Positions 1-11,655 of a stretch of DNA of 64,000 nt are shown here, piece by piece. Under the pieces are notes generated by a model, which was not told the DNA's origin, ran no database searches, and saw only the letters and a program-made list of their open reading frames with translations. How positions within the stretch are numbered: position 1 is the first letter of the stretch; each line of letters begins with the position of its first letter. Position numbers and translations under genes: made by a program. The stretch is from Adiantum capillus-veneris (lineage: Eukaryota; Streptophyta; Polypodiopsida; Polypodiales; Pteridaceae). The stretch covers positions 49,674,274-49,738,273 of the forward strand of contig CM043942.1 in NCBI GenBank assembly GCA_014529385.2. The letters run 5' to 3'.

Positions 1-1104
1 CAAGAGGGCTAGGGTGGAGAGAGCAACAAAAAGCATAACACCTTGTTAGATAGCATGAACAATACTTCAAAAGAGAGAGAAATTAAGCTAGTGACAACAA
101 TTGAGGACCGGATTTACATGGAGCCGGTCCCCCCTCCAAAAGGCTTTGTATTATGGTGTCTCCCATCAAGAGAGACATTTTACAATACAATTCTTTGTGT
201 TCCTTCAATACTATCTAGTGCAATGAAGATGGAAACTTCATGCACCAAGCAAAACACTTATCAAACACAACATCAATTCCCTCACGGTCTCATACCCAAG
301 ACCTCACACACCTTCGAAGACGGTGAGAGCTAGCGAGGTATGAGAGTAGATTGAGAGGAAGAAGGAGTATTCTTACGAGAAAGATGTACATCTCCTCACA
401 TAATCACTCATATTAGCATAGCTTAGCTTAGTAATTAGCATGGTAGACGAGATGAGCATGCATTGAAGCTTGGCTCTTGTTTGGATTTGCATCACAAAGC
501 CAAGAGTTGTTGATGTTGGCCTCCCTTCTCACAAGCTTGGAGTAGGTGATAAGCTTTCCATTAAAGCTTGAGAAGAGAGAGAGAGGAGAGAGAGTCTTCT
601 TTGCTTCACACATGAGATTGTGTGAGTGTGTGTGTGATAATGCCTTGCAAAAATCAGCCCCCTATCTCTCTTGGTCGACCCCCCTTGCTAATTACTCATG
701 CTAGCATCCTATTGGACCTCCCCAGGCTTAGCCAATGACAATTAAGCAGCATAAGTGATAGCGTTCTGACATGTTTCCCCCTTTTGTGAGAGCTTTAGGT
801 AATTATTTAATCCAACTAAACTCTCATTGGACCCCTTTGCCTCCTGGCCAATAGGAATCAGGCAAGCCATTGGGCTGTTGAATGCTCATTGGACCCCTTG
901 GGAGACTGTCCAATAGTCTTCTAGAGAGCTTAATTCCCATTGGTTATTTTATTAAGTGTTTTTAAATTGATTAAACTAGATTTACTCTAGCCTAATTCTC
1001 ATTGGTCCACCTCCAAGGCCATCCAATAGGATTTGAGTACACCTTGTGGGCATCTGGGCTAGGGAGCTGACATGTGTCCCTCATTCCCTTTGTGTAAAGG
1101 GAGC

Positions 1105-1144
<40 letters not shown>

Positions 1145-1522
1145 TCTTCTCTCTCATCCCCTACTTGCAAGGCTCGCCCCCTCCTATGTAGGGATGGATG
1201 AAGACTTTTGGGGCACACACAAAGCATCCAATTTCCCTAATGTTTGACATTTGGACACAACCTTTGGATTTTGGAACCTTAGCATTTTGGAAGTCTTAAT
1301 GGGCTGAACCTTAGGGTCTTTTAAGCACATTGTTGCACATAGCTCTTTTGCAGATGGCCCCCCTTTTGGATCCCTATTTTCCCTCGTTTGGATCCCTACT
1401 GTGGCCGGTCTGCTAACTTAACCAATATTCTAGCTTTTTCTCCCTTGGCACTTTCCCATATTAAATGATCAGTTTAACATGAGAAAATCATTTAGGAGAA
1501 TTAGAACTTGATTAGTATGACA
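1..1522 (-). repeat. 3' LTR of element A (partial)
   Basis: Near-identical to 30960-32473, and ends at the same point in TATGACA. It lacks the TGTAGCATTT outer end because the window begins inside it. It holds a (GT)n tract at about 1106-1143, which is longer in the other copy. The short ORFs inside are not conserved proteins. Confidence 0.9.
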
Positions 1523-1540
1523 TTACCTCTCTCTTGAAAT
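1523..1540 (-). other. Polypurine tract of element A
   Basis: The minus strand reads CAAGAGAGAGGTAA directly before the 3' LTR. The same tract precedes the LTR of the related element I at 58045. It is the expected plus-strand primer of reverse transcription. Confidence 0.8.
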
Positions 1541-1876
1541 CATAGTCATCCTCGACTATGGTGTAGAGAAGATAAAGCATATTCATGAGTCATTTTTCTT
1601 AGCGGGTAGAGGATCCCTATGTTACCCTACCACATCCTTCGAGAATAGATGACTAGTCCATTTGGCACTTGAGAGCCTAAGCTTCCGCAAGCATGTCTGC
1701 ACATTAGTCCTATCAGTCTTCCATAGTAGAGTGACAAGCTCTACTTGGTGTTCGGGAGACGTTGTCTCCACAAACTTGATCTAAGCATGCATACTACTTC
1801 ATTTTTGTGCACAATAAAGAAAAAGAGAGTCTTATAAGACAAAAACTTTGTTCATTTTTAACATTTGTACATTTGC

Positions 1877-3134
1877 TTAATCTTGGGAAGTATTGTAAGC
1901 ATTGACAAGGTTTAGGTTATCCTTTAATTGTATGCCTTGCATCCATCTAGCATCTTCAAAAGGATAATTCTTAAACTTAATAAGATATCGTCGGATAGTC
2001 TTATCGCTTCTTAATACCTTGTCTTCATGTCGGAGAATGGACTCGGGCTGCAGCACCTCTTCTTGGTCCTCGATCTCCGGTGGTTCTTCAGTAGTTGGTT
2101 CTTGAGGTGGCTCTCCTTTGTAAGGCTTTAATAGGCTCACATGGAAATAATTGTGTATGAGACAGTGATTGGGCAACTTGAGTTGATAGGCCATCTCATT
2201 GATTGGCCTAAGAATCTTTTTGCTAGTTTTAGCATAGTACTTTTGGTGTCCCATAGGATTCTTGCCCGCCGTGTGCCTTAGTCGAGCCTTGGGAAATTTT
2301 AATAAGACCCAATCATTTTCATTAAAGTCTTGGGCTCTTCTGTGCTTGTCAGCAGCAGCAGCCTTTTGCCTTTGCTGTGAGATAGAGATAGCATCCTTAA
2401 TCTTTTGAAAAGATTCTTGTAGGTCTCGGCTATACTCATCTGTAGCGAAGATCTTTCCATGTACCTTAAGTATCAAGGGACTTTTTGATCTTCCCTCAAT
2501 TACCTCAAAAGGTGCTTTTCCAATGGAAGTATGTACAGTGTTATTGTAAGCATACTCCACTAAGGGTAAGTACTTCTCCCATTGGTATCTTTGATCTACT
2601 TCCGTTACATAGGCTTTTAGTAGATCAAGAATTGTTAGGTTAGCTATTTCACTTTGGCCATCCGTTTGTGGATGATAGGCCGAAGAGAAGTTTAGCCTTG
2701 TCCCTAAATTCTCAAAGAGACCCTTCCAAAAATTACTGGTCATTCTAGGATCTCTATTTAACACTATGGACATTGGCAAGCCATGTTACTTGAAAATTTG
2801 TGAAATAATGAGAGTTGCCATTTGATGGGCTTTGATAGTCTTTTTGCATGTATAAAATGAGCTTGTTTACTAAACCTGTCTACTATCGTCCATATTCCCG
2901 TATTTCCATGGATAGACTTAGGCAATCCAAAGATAAAATCCATGATACGCTCTCCCATGGTGAATTAGGGGATGGCAAGGGTTGAAGCAATTGAGGTTGC
3001 TTCCCTCTATCAAATTTTGTCTTTTAGCATACCAAACATTTAGAAGCATACTCTTGTATGTTTGCTTTCATGGTAGGCCAATAGAAATATGTTTCAATTC
3101 CTTTTAGGGTAGACTGAATCCCTCTATGTCCCGC
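1877..3134 (-). pseudogene. Integrase core and chromodomain of element A
   Basis: ORFs 2958-2764 and 2779-1877 together encode the end of the HHCC region, the integrase core and a C-terminal tail. The first catalytic Asp is visible in MDFIFGLP. The block that should read SDRD reads LNRDPRMTS, so the second DDE Asp is Asn. The third acid lies in YHPQTDGQSEIANL. The tail has YFHVSLLKPY, then a chromodomain-like stretch with YLIKFKNYPFEDARW, which defines chromoviruses and is thought to steer insertion to marked chromatin. A frameshift near 2770 splits the core. Reading continues across B into 12749 and beyond. It is non-functional as it stands. Confidence 0.9.
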
Positions 3135-3305
3135 TATCAAAGAGTTGGCGATCTTGCCAGGAAGGTACCGGGCCTCTAGCTGTGAGGGTTTGTGGGGAGA
3201 CTGTGAAGGCTTTCACTTAAGCAAGCTTAGTGTTTGTAGCAAATACATTGTGTGTAGCCATTGGAATCTTACACGCAGACACACACATACGCACAGGTGA
3301 AACCC

Positions 3306-3518
3306 TCAAAACAAAACAAAGATGAAAACCTCAAGGCTTTGATCATATCTAATCAAAGGTAAGATGAAAGGGTTCACTGATGCATTTATAGCAGCAAGTC
3401 GTTGTGCTCCAAATAGACTACGAATGGTTCTTTGAAACTGTAACTTAGTGCTTACAAAGATGTAGATGTTTTGCCTAGTGATAGGAGTGAGCCGTGTGTA
3501 CAAGTCTTCTTGGTTCAT
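3306..3518 (-). CDS. Small LTR-borne ORF, 70 residues (copy B1)
   Basis: Product not recognised. It reads from ATG (MNQEDLYTRL...) to a TGA 70 codons later and lies in B's LTR, downstream of the TATA-like box, so in a full-length transcript it would sit in the untranslated leader ahead of gag. Its last 33 residues align without gaps to ORF B2 in the same LTR (15 identities) and to the ORF at 18673-18891 in element D (13 identities). Shared features are a basic GxxRL-type block, PFILPL, and a hydrophobic V.I..L tail right before the stop. Conservation at protein level suggests past coding constraint. There is no signal peptide or known domain. The equivalent in B's other LTR is broken by a MITE. 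Confidence 0.5.
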   Translation of the reverse strand: MNQEDLYTRLTPITRQNIYIFVSTKLQFQRTIRSLFGAQRLAAINASVNPFILPLIRYDQSLEVFIFVLF

Positions 3519-3535
3519 AGTAATATTAAGAAAGC

Positions 3536-3757
3536 AAGGCTCAACCCCTAGAGGAGAATAAATATGTGCACATCGAAATAATTAGAGTAGTCTAGTAGTG
3601 GCAGATAAGAGGACGTGGAGAAAGAAGAATTTCTCGCAGTCTTTCCGGCCCAAAGAGTAACACAATTCTCTGTTGGAAGTGGATTTTATGGCTAATACAA
3701 ACATTAATCCTAATATTTTGCACAAAGTGAAAGGGTTGAAAGGTTACACCATTGGGA
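3536..3757 (-). pseudogene. Frameshifted LTR-borne ORF (left copy of B2)
   Basis: Same sequence as the intact ORF at 11655-11437 in B's other LTR, but one base is missing near 3610 (TCTGCC where the other copy has TTTTGCC). This shifts the frame before the conserved LPL tail. Confidence 0.55.
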
Positions 3758-4818
3758 TTATTCATCTAAGAAAGATTAGAAAGCAATCAAACAACACAAA
3801 GACCCACACAAGCTTAAGCCAAAGAAGTGAAGCACACCTCAAGACTTTGTGGTCTTGTAGCCAACTTGATGAAGTAGAAGATGAGTAGTAGTACCCAACA
3901 CCGTTTGAGAGCCACCAACAATGCCTCCTTATCGATGAAAGAAGGTTTCATAGAGTGTATGAGTACTACAAGTGAGGAGATAGAAGGATTGAGGCATGAA
4001 GTAGCAAGCTAAAGATGTGTTGGGCTGAAATTGAGAGAAAGTTTCACTCAAGGAGATGCTAGGATGTTGGGTAATGGCTTGATACAGTGGCTTGATTGTG
4101 AGGATTGCTTGAGCACTTGATTGCCTGATGGTTTTCTTGATGCTCAAGAGAGGGACAAGAGGCTCTATTTATAGGTGAATTTTCCCCTTGAAGAACATAT
4201 TTTCTTAGAAATATCCAAGGGATTTGTGTGACAAGTATCTATCTTTTCAAAATATCTTGAAATTATCTTCAAAGTTTCTAGATCTTTCTCTTCAAGAAAT
4301 ATCTAGAGGTTCTTCTAGATCTTTCTCCAAATATCTTCTCCTTGCCGCCACATGTCAAGGGTTAAGCCTCTAAGAGTTGTTGAGCTATGGTGGGAACATG
4401 TGCATACAGTATCTTCTTAAATAATTGAGAGAGAGCTTTGCATACATCATGGATGACATCAAACAAACTCGTAACGACTTTTCTAAGGGATTTTTCTAGG
4501 TCCATAGTCACTCCAAAGTGTACCTACTATGTGTAGAATGACATCGCATGGGGTATATTATGACTAAGGCCACTTTTGGCCATGCTACACATGGCATATG
4601 CCACCTAGGATGCCTAGTAGATAGGAGGTATGTTTATAGGCTTATTTCATCATGGCTCCAAGAAGAGGTTCACAAAGAAGCCCAGAATTATAGGACAAAG
4701 CCCATTCCCAACAAGAGTGACACATCAGACTTCGACTAGCTTTTTCCATGCTAAATAGAAAATGCATATACTTATGCACACTTAAGGCATACACATAAAA
4801 TCCATAATATTGTAGGGC

Positions 4819-6060
4819 TTAGCTTCCGTTCCCACTATGCACGTGCCACAGCACGACATCCACCCCCTCTAAACCTGCACATCCTCCGGTATGTGCCACA
4901 GTCAATATTTGCAAGTTTGACTCTCTTGGAGTTTCTTTTTCATCATCTTCACTGGGTGATTCCAAAACGTCATTCTCACTTACTTCATCAGCCGGATGAC
5001 TATCCTCTCTTCTTTTGAATACCTTGATTCTCTTTCCTGCAATGGGTATCTTTATCTCTGTTCCATCCAATTCAGCCAAGGTGTAAGTGGCATTGTCATG
5101 TACATACTTGACTATATACGGTCCAAACCATCTTTTTGAAACCTTTTGCATGACAGTATGTTGGTTATCAAGACTATTGTCATACACTAAAACCCAATCT
5201 CCTTGCTTAATTACCTTCCTTCTTAGACTGTGTCGTCTATCAAAGTAGTCCTTGCTTTTCAACCTGGCATTCTTCAATCTTTCTTTTGCAACCTCAATAT
5301 CTTCAGGCCTTCTTTCTAGCTATCTTATACGTAAGGCAAGGAGATCTTCTCTGCTAAGCCCATCTTGCCAAGGTAGCACATTCCATGTGGGAATGGTCTC
5401 TTCAATGGGCATTACAGTCTTTTGACCATACATCAATTCTACAGGCATGTAGCCAGTTACTGAGCTGTGTGTCGTGTAATCAATCCATAGAGCATATGGC
5501 AATAGTTTTGGCCACTCACTAATTCTCCCTTCACAAGCTTTAGCCAAGGCTTTGATGATTGGCGGATGCCCTCTTTCACTTTTCCCATTGACTTCCGGAT
5601 TGTGAGCGGTGGTAAGGGAAAGCTTGATTCATATCCTAGAAAATAATTCCCGTGCTTCCTCAACATCCAGCTCTCCTCTGTCTCCAGTTATCTTTCCCAC
5701 ACAACGATAGCGGCATATTACATCCTCAAGGAGAAATTTACATACTGCCTCTGTAGTCTTTGTCCTTAAAGCTCGCCCTTCAACCTGATTAGTCAAGTCT
5801 TCTCTTGCAAGAACCAAGTACCTCATTTGCCAGACTCCTATAGGCATGGTGACTAGATCCACAACCCATTTGTAATGCATGGCTAGTGGATAAGTAGGAT
5901 GCAACCTATCATGATGTCGCACATTTGAATACATTTGACATGTTACACATGATTCCACAAAGAGGGATACATCCTTGTACATACCTTTCCACCAATATCT
6001 TTCCTTTAGCTTTGAAAAGGTTGCCCGCACACCACGGTGTCCAGCCCATAGGTTCTCATG
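4819..6060 (-). pseudogene. Integrase of element B (fragmented)
   Basis: Four overlapping ORFs in different frames (6030-5629, 5666-5457, 5547-5320, 5277-4819) make one integrase. The first has the CxxC half of the zinc-binding domain (ESCVTCQMY) and the start of the core (KWVVDLVTMP). The third holds the core end (LPYALWIDYTTHSSVTGYMP, then ELMYG). The last has the GDWVLVYDN...WFGPYIV fold of the integrase C-terminal domain. No chromodomain is visible. At least three frameshifts make it inactive. The final ORF runs into the LTR. Confidence 0.85.
4859..4876 (-). other. Polypurine tract of element B
   Basis: The minus strand reads TTTAGAGGGGGTGGA immediately before the 3' LTR, the expected plus-strand primer position. 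Confidence 0.75.
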
Positions 6061-6341
6061 AAACTCCTACATGAGCTTTACTTGACTCTGTTTGTTACAT
6101 ACTACCCTTTGTGGTATAGCACCCCTCTATTTTGGATGTTTCCATAAGTAACCATCCTGCAGAAAGTACCCATATGCTTTTCTGTGTATCCTCTTAAACT
6201 CATGCTCAAACCAATCACCCTGTTTTGTTAAAGTACTCAAATAATGACCATAAGCAATCAATCTCCTTCATACCCTTCTTCTAAAAACAACTCAAGTGCA
6301 CTAGGTGTGCCAACATCATTATGCTCAACATGATTAATGGA

Positions 6342-6980
6342 TTAGAACCTTGTGCCTACATCTTCACTATCATCTACCATGTCTTTCTCATCCTCATACC
6401 TTGCCCTTGATAGCATATCTGCAACGGGATTGTCTTTTCTTGTAATATGCGTGAACTCAGGATTCAAGGACTTAATGTAGGCAATCCATCTTAGCATGGC
6501 AATGTCTCGTGTTGAGCAGCTTGTAATCATTCCAAGGAGTGGCAAAAAATCTGTTTCCACAACCACATATGCTCCAATCAAGTACTCCTTTTCACACTTT
6601 AGTGTTGTGACCATGCCCCACAACTCCCATTTTACCTGTGGGTAGTTCCTTTGTTGAGTACTTAGAACCTTGGCTCCAAACCTTGCCACATACCTATGTC
6701 CCTCTTCGTCATCCTGCCCTATTGCCCATCCAATTCCTATCGGACTCGTATCCACTGTCACTATTACGCGGCTTTCCACACTCATAGTTTACCTTTCTTA
6801 AAGTCGGTGCTTGTTGTAGCAAATCCTTTAGCTTTCTTATAGCCCTTGCTTGTGCGTCTCCCCAATGAAACTTTTGATTTTTCCTTAACAACTGGTACAA
6901 AGGATCTGCTACATGTGCATAATGTGGAATCCATATAACATAAAACACATATGCACCAAAAATCTACAAACTTCACTCAC
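6342..6980 (-). pseudogene. RNase H domain of element B
   Basis: ORF 6785-6342 (147 aa) carries the gypsy RNase H pattern: VTVDTSPIGIGWAIGQ, then YPQVKWELWGMVTTL, VVVETDFLPLLGMI and NPVADMLSRARY. ORFs 6976-6782 and 6948-6709 supply the connection from RT (YQLLRKNQKFHWG). The frames do not join without shifts. Confidence 0.85.
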
Positions 6981-8234
6981 AGATATGCATACCTCCTTCA
7001 TCTTCTGGATTGCATCAATTTTTGCTGGACAAGGTCGTCTCCCATTGGGACCACACATGTGCCCAACAATAAACACCTCCTTCACTCCAAACATAGACTT
7101 TTGTCCTGAGAGGGTAAGGTTCACCTCTTTCGATCTGGATAGGATCTTGTCACAATCATCTATGTGTTGTGCCACAAAGTTGCATCACCCCTTGGAATCC
7201 AAAGCTTCATCTTTATTACTTACTTCACATACTTTGATAGGAACATCATCAATAAAGGGCATAGTTACTTGGGGAATAAAGTCACGTAAGACCTTATTCA
7301 TACCATTCATCATATGTGCAACCAAATTGGTTGCTCCTTGTGGTAAGGTACACATCCTTACCAAACCCAAGAGTGTCCTCATGGTAGTCAAATCCCTGCT
7401 TTCCATTGCTAGTTGGAATTGATCATACCCTGAGTACAAATCTCCCATAGAATATATTGCCCTTCCTGCAAATGCTTTTGCAAACTCATCCACAATTGGC
7501 CTTGTACCCATATTCTTGATTGTGACTTTGTTGACCGGCTGCATATCTTGGATGAAGCGCAAAGCTCCATTCTTCTTTGGTACTGTGAACCACCGGTTTG
7601 AGTATGGAGCACATGAAGGCTCCAAAATACCCATCTTGATCTTCTCATTTAGCAGCTCAATTAACTTTGGTAAGTGAGCCTTTGGAAATGATATTGGCCG
7701 TAAGTTCCAAGGTGCATGAGGGATGGTAAAGATCACCATAGGAGAAACAATGGGAGGATCTACACATCCTATCTCATGTGGCTCAAATGCAAATGCTTTT
7801 CCATGTTTAGAGAGCATCTCTTCAAAACATTCCCTTTCAACCTGTGTCAAGGAGTTCTCATTCCCAATCTTCAATTGCTTTAGAGACTCCTTTGTAAACC
7901 TATGTCCAATCCCTTTTGGATCTCTGAGACTAGGTTGCAAAGAAGCCTGTTCTAGCTTTTTCTTGCATTCCTTTGGCAAAGGAAGTGCCACTTGTTTTAC
8001 CTTCTTTGCCATAGTCTTGTACTTGGTGTCCACCTTTACTTCATGTTTTTGCTTCCTATCCTCCTGTTCCTTTTGAAATGCCTCAACCACATTGTACATT
8101 TCAAGTGAGCACACTTTCACTATCTCATTTTGGTCATGCGAAGGATAATCTACTATAGACTGCAGATCCTGTAATGTGTCCACGAAAGAAAACTCCTCAA
8201 ACACACCTATTATGTTTTCATTGTTTCCTAGCAA
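6909..8234 (-). pseudogene. Reverse transcriptase of element B
   Basis: ORF 8234-7185 (349 aa) includes the RT fingers and palm: YSNRWFTVPKKNGALRFIQD, AIYSMGDLYSGYDQF with a catalytic Asp, TLPQGATN, and FIDDVPIK in place of YxDD. A frameshift near 7185 passes to ORF 7175-6909 (thumb: HIDDCDKIL...GHMCGPNGRRP). The wording of these blocks, and the DHG protease next door, recall a gypsy group I associate with fungal genomes more than with common plant Reina, CRM or Tekay elements; that assignment is from memory and unverified. Confidence 0.88.
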
Positions 8235-8407
8235 ACCATGTTCTTTCCACTCCTTTCGTAGACTATGTACATGTTTGCAGGAACCTCAACTCAAGTTCTC
8301 ACATTTTAGAAAAGAGACATATCCATATTCCGTTAGACCTGCAAAACCTGTACAGAAAACCTCCCTATGTGAGAACCTTTCCCTTTTTGTACCATCATAA
8401 TCCCGCT

Positions 8408-8971
8408 CTACAATGGTACCTGGCCAAAACCCATTCTCTCTTGATGATCATAAAACTCTTTACTCAATCTGGGCAATGGGCGCTCTCGGAGACTGTCACA
8501 ATTTCTTTCATGATGCACACAAACAGTGAGAAATTGAACAGCATGTTTTTCATCTTTACTTCTTATCCTAGCATAAGTAGAACCATCATCCATTAGCTTT
8601 GTTTCCATTCTAATCCCTACAATGTAGGGTTGTCCAAGGATGAGATCATAAGAAGATGTGTCATGTACAAAGAAATTATGCTCTTCCTTTACATCTCCAA
8701 TAGTCACTTTCACACTAGGACAAGCTGCATTTAAGTCACCTGATGAATTATTTTCTACCTTAATCATCCAACCATGATTTGTGTCCATTGGTAATTTGCA
8801 CTTGTTGAATAAGCTCTTTGACATTATGTTTATTTCTGAGCCATGGTCAATCAAGGCAACAAATGTCTCTGGTAGATCACTCACCTTGACCATTGTCTCT
8901 ATCGTAGCTCCTTGCCCAATGATTCTTGGAAAAGTGACTTCTTGGAATGGCTTCGTACTCCTCATCTTCAT
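8408..8971 (-). pseudogene. Retropepsin-like protease of element B
   Basis: The 187-aa ORF contains FVALIDHGSEINIMS, the flap side, and DLILGQPYI, the usual ILG motif of retropepsins. The catalytic triplet reads D-H-G, not D-S/T-G. The next part, ARIRSKDEKHAVQFLTV, is also typical of this element group. It overlaps the preceding ORF in another frame, so a frameshift separates it from gag. Whether DHG is a family trait or decay needs other copies. Confidence 0.8.
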
Positions 8972-9338
8972 TTGAAAACTGTACTTGCTTTGTTCTTCCA
9001 GAAGAATGGTAGCACCCTACCACATCCTCATCATGGTCTCTGTCTTCCACTTGTATTACATGTGTCTTTAAGCTTTCTCCTTCAGATTGCGGGAAAATGG
9101 TGTCAACAAGATTTTTCCTCTTCCTCTTGATGATATCAATGATCTCCTTGTGAAAATTGCGCTTGGCTATGACAAGGACCTCCCCCAAGGTAAACTCTAT
9201 TTTGCTATTCAAAATTCTTTCTTCTAGAACTTTCTTTAAGTCTGTCGCAGCCTCAATATCAGACGGTAACTTATAAGTTGGAGTTTTAGGCTTACCTTTT
9301 GATGACTCCTTTTTCCTCCCAGTTGTACTTTCTTCCAT
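8877..9338 (-). pseudogene. Gag-protease linker region of element B
   Basis: 153-aa ORF, rich in Lys and Glu, with TYKLPSDIEAATDLKKVLEE and IEFTLGEVLVIAKRNFHKEI. This resembles the domain of unknown function that sits before the protease in some fungal-type gypsy polyproteins (DUF4100-like, from memory). ORF 9619-9410 upstream is a further piece in another frame. Confidence 0.6.
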
Positions 9339-9409
9339 AGTCGCTTCAGTTGGGGGTGCTTCCTGTGTCGGAGGCGCTCGAGGAGGTATTGTGTCGCTTC
9401 TTTTAGTAA

Positions 9410-10745
9410 TTATTTTTTATGGTCCTTCGTCACCACTCTCTCGCCTACGCTTTTCTTCCACAAACACTTCGTTGTTTTGGCATTTTGCAATATAGGATGC
9501 ACTGACAAGGAGTCCATAGGGTCATTCCATCTTGTTTCTAGACAAATACAGTCACCTGCTTCATGCAGGACTTCTCTTGTAAGTTTCCCTTTCCTTCTAC
9601 AACTTACCAATTTCTTCAAAACTCCTCAATGGTTCAATCTTGACTGTGTAAGTAGATGCCTCAGATGCAGAGATGGCATGGGTAGTGGCCATATCCTCTA
9701 CCAAACTCTGCATTCCTCCTTTCCCAAAGTTAGCCCTTAAGGGTAAACCTGTCTCCCTTAAGTGAATCTTCCCATCGTTGAAGGAGACAAGATCTTTTCT
9801 CAAAGATTCACTGAACATTCTCTCCTAGCATGCTCTGTGCTGTCACACCATATGCATCTATGAACAAAACCTTCTTTAGGTTGTTGTTTTTTGCCTTGAA
9901 GATGGTGCCAATGGTTGCCCTTTATCTTCAAGCTTTGTGAGTTTTACTTTTAAATCCCTCATACCTTTCACAAGCTCATCTATTACAACGTCATCAACTT
10001 TTGGAATTATAAAGGAACAAGGCTTTACCATCTTTTCAGAAGCTGTGGAGGTAGATGGTGCACTACCAACAACCATCTTATCCCGTCTCCTTTGGTGCTT
10101 GGCAAGTAATAAAACATCAGCTTCAACTTCGTTCCAATCTGTCTTCAGTCTCTGCTCAACATCTTTGTCCTCAAGAAGTAGCTTCAATTGCTCCTTGAGC
10201 TCCTTTCCTGTTGCTTGTAAGAAGAGATCTGTCTTTTCTAAGTCGAGTGTGGCCTTCTCTGTCCTTGTGAGTTGAGCATATCGTCGCTCAAACTCCCTGA
10301 GTAGCTCTATTGGAGAGAACCCCTCCTTCGGCTTGGCTACCCACTCCAGGAAATTTCTCTTTGTTACTCTCTCAGAGTCCTCCATGAAATACTCCTCCTT
10401 CATCGCTAGCTTGAACTCCTCCCAATTTCTTCCATGCTCATTCTTGATTCCTCTCACATGCTCCCTAATCTCGGGATTCACAACAAGGTCAAAGCTTTGG
10501 AGCATCTCATCTTCTGGCACACGATGCAACTCCATCCCCTTTACATAGCCACGAAGATACTTTGTCACATCTTTCCCATTGAATTGATCCATTTTGTGCA
10601 CCACTGCTTGAATAGCTTTGGTTGCTAACACTTCTCGTCTTTCTGTAGCATGTTGTTGTTGCATAAACAAGGCAAATTCTTGAAACATTTGCATTGTAGT
10701 GGGATCAAAAGGCATACCTTGCTGCTGCGGATGATGATCACCCAT
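9410..10745 (-). pseudogene. Gag of element B, frameshifted at a zinc knuckle
   Basis: ORF 10745-9876 (289 aa) starts MGDHHPQQQG, is helical and charged, and is capsid-like (FLEWVAKPKEGFSPIELLREFERRYAQL). It stops just after an A-rich run. In the next frame the sequence continues into a CCHC zinc knuckle, C-IW-C-DSTE-H-ARRE-C, at about 9865-9815, so one indel in the A-run explains the stop. ORFs 9818-9597 and 9619-9410 continue the Gag tail in further frames. Confidence 0.8.
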
Positions 10746-10788
10746 GGTTGAAGTAGCTTGTAGATCCCCATTAACTCACCCTGACAAA

Positions 10789-10807
10789 CTTCACGTCGGG
10801 TTCACCA
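10789..10807 (-). other. Primer-binding site of element B
   Basis: The minus strand reads TGGTGAACCCGACGTGAAG, 7 bases after the 5' LTR. It has the TGG start and position of a PBS. I cannot name the tRNA with confidence. Confidence 0.65.
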
Positions 10808-11131
10808 AAAAGTGTGTCAAAGAGTTGGCGGTCTTGCCAAGAAGGCGCCGAACCTCTAGCTATGAGGGTTTGTGGGGAGACTGTGAAGGCTTTCACTTAA
10901 GCAAGCTTAGTGTTTATAGCAAATACATTGTGTGTAGCCATTGGAATCTTACACGCAAACACACACATATGCACACGTGAAACCCTCAAAATAAAACAAA
11001 GATGAAAACATCAAGGCTTTGATCGTATCTAATCAAAGGTAAGATGAAAGGGTTCGCAAATGCATTTATAGCAGCAAGTCGTTGTGCTCCAAATAGACTG
11101 CGAATGGTTCTTTGAAACTGTGACTTAGTGC

Positions 11132-11349
11132 CACGGGGTAGTCACTTATCAAAAGACCCCTATATCACGTGCGTTCAAGAGGTAATTAATAATACCCCAA
11201 TATACATACTATAATTACACTGTGAGCCTATTTAAAAAACCCCCACCCCCCTCTGTATGTATACATTTTTATACATTTTGGTCTTTTAATAATCCTCTCC
11301 GATTAACTCACGTGATATCATACACATTCTAAAAAGTGACTGCCCCGGG
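11132..11349. mobile_element. 218-bp MITE in the B LTR
   Basis: Absent from the matching place in the other LTR. Ends are imperfect inverted repeats (CACGGGGTAGTCACTT against CCCGGGGCAGTCACTT), with a second inner pair ATCACGTG/CACGTGAT. It is flanked by 8-bp direct repeats CTTAGTGC and CTTGGTGC (one mismatch). An 8-bp duplication suits hAT-like or P-like DNA transposons. No coding capacity. Confidence 0.85.
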
Positions 11350-11436
11350 CTTGGTGCTTACAAAGATGTAGATGTTTTGCCTAGTGATAGGAGTGAGCCG
11401 TGTGTACAAGTCTTCTTGGTTCGTAAGGCTCAACCC

Positions 11437-11655
11437 CTAGAGGAGAATAAATATGTGCACATCGAAAGAATTAGAGTAGTCTAGTAGTGGCAAAATAAGA
11501 GGACGTGGAGAAAGAAGAATTTCTCGCAGTCTTTCCGGCCCAAAGAGTAACACAATTCTCTGTTGGAAGTGGATTTTATGGCTAATACAAAAATTAATCC
11601 TAATATTTTTCACAAAGTGAAAGGGTTGAAAGGTTACACCATTGGGATTATACAT
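11437..11655 (-). CDS. Small LTR-borne ORF, 72 residues (copy B2)
   Basis: Unrecognised product in the leader part of B's 5' LTR, upstream of gag. It has ATG start MYNPNGVTF and ends PLILPLLDYSNSFDVHIFILL-stop. It aligns end to end with B1 (next to it in the LTR) and with D's ORF at 18673-18891. The conserved block is HFQQRI..LFGPERL, then LILPL, then V.IFILL. About 45% identity over the last 33 residues with B1, with mainly conservative changes elsewhere, suggests an old tandem duplication of a coding unit. Hydrophobic strand-helix-strand character is an inference. Confidence 0.5.
   Translation of the reverse strand: MYNPNGVTFQPFHFVKNIRINFCISHKIHFQQRIVLLFGPERLREILLSPRPLILPLLDYSNSFDVHIFILL

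Larger units (their letters stand above)
3135..4858 (-). repeat. 3' LTR of element B
   Basis: Pairs with 10815-12748. Includes a TATA-like CTATAAATAG on the minus strand (plus 4165-4174). It carries an intact minus-strand ORF at 3518-3306 and a frameshifted relative just upstream, described separately. It lacks the MITE found in the other LTR. Confidence 0.9.

Noticed and set aside
43-333. 96-aa ORF in A's LTR, partly repeated at 30971-31174
   Set aside because: The second copy is frameshifted and it reads antisense to A; no protein-level constraint visible.
7723-8596. Plus-strand ORFs opposite B's RT and protease
   Set aside because: Antisense shadows of clear RT and protease reading frames.
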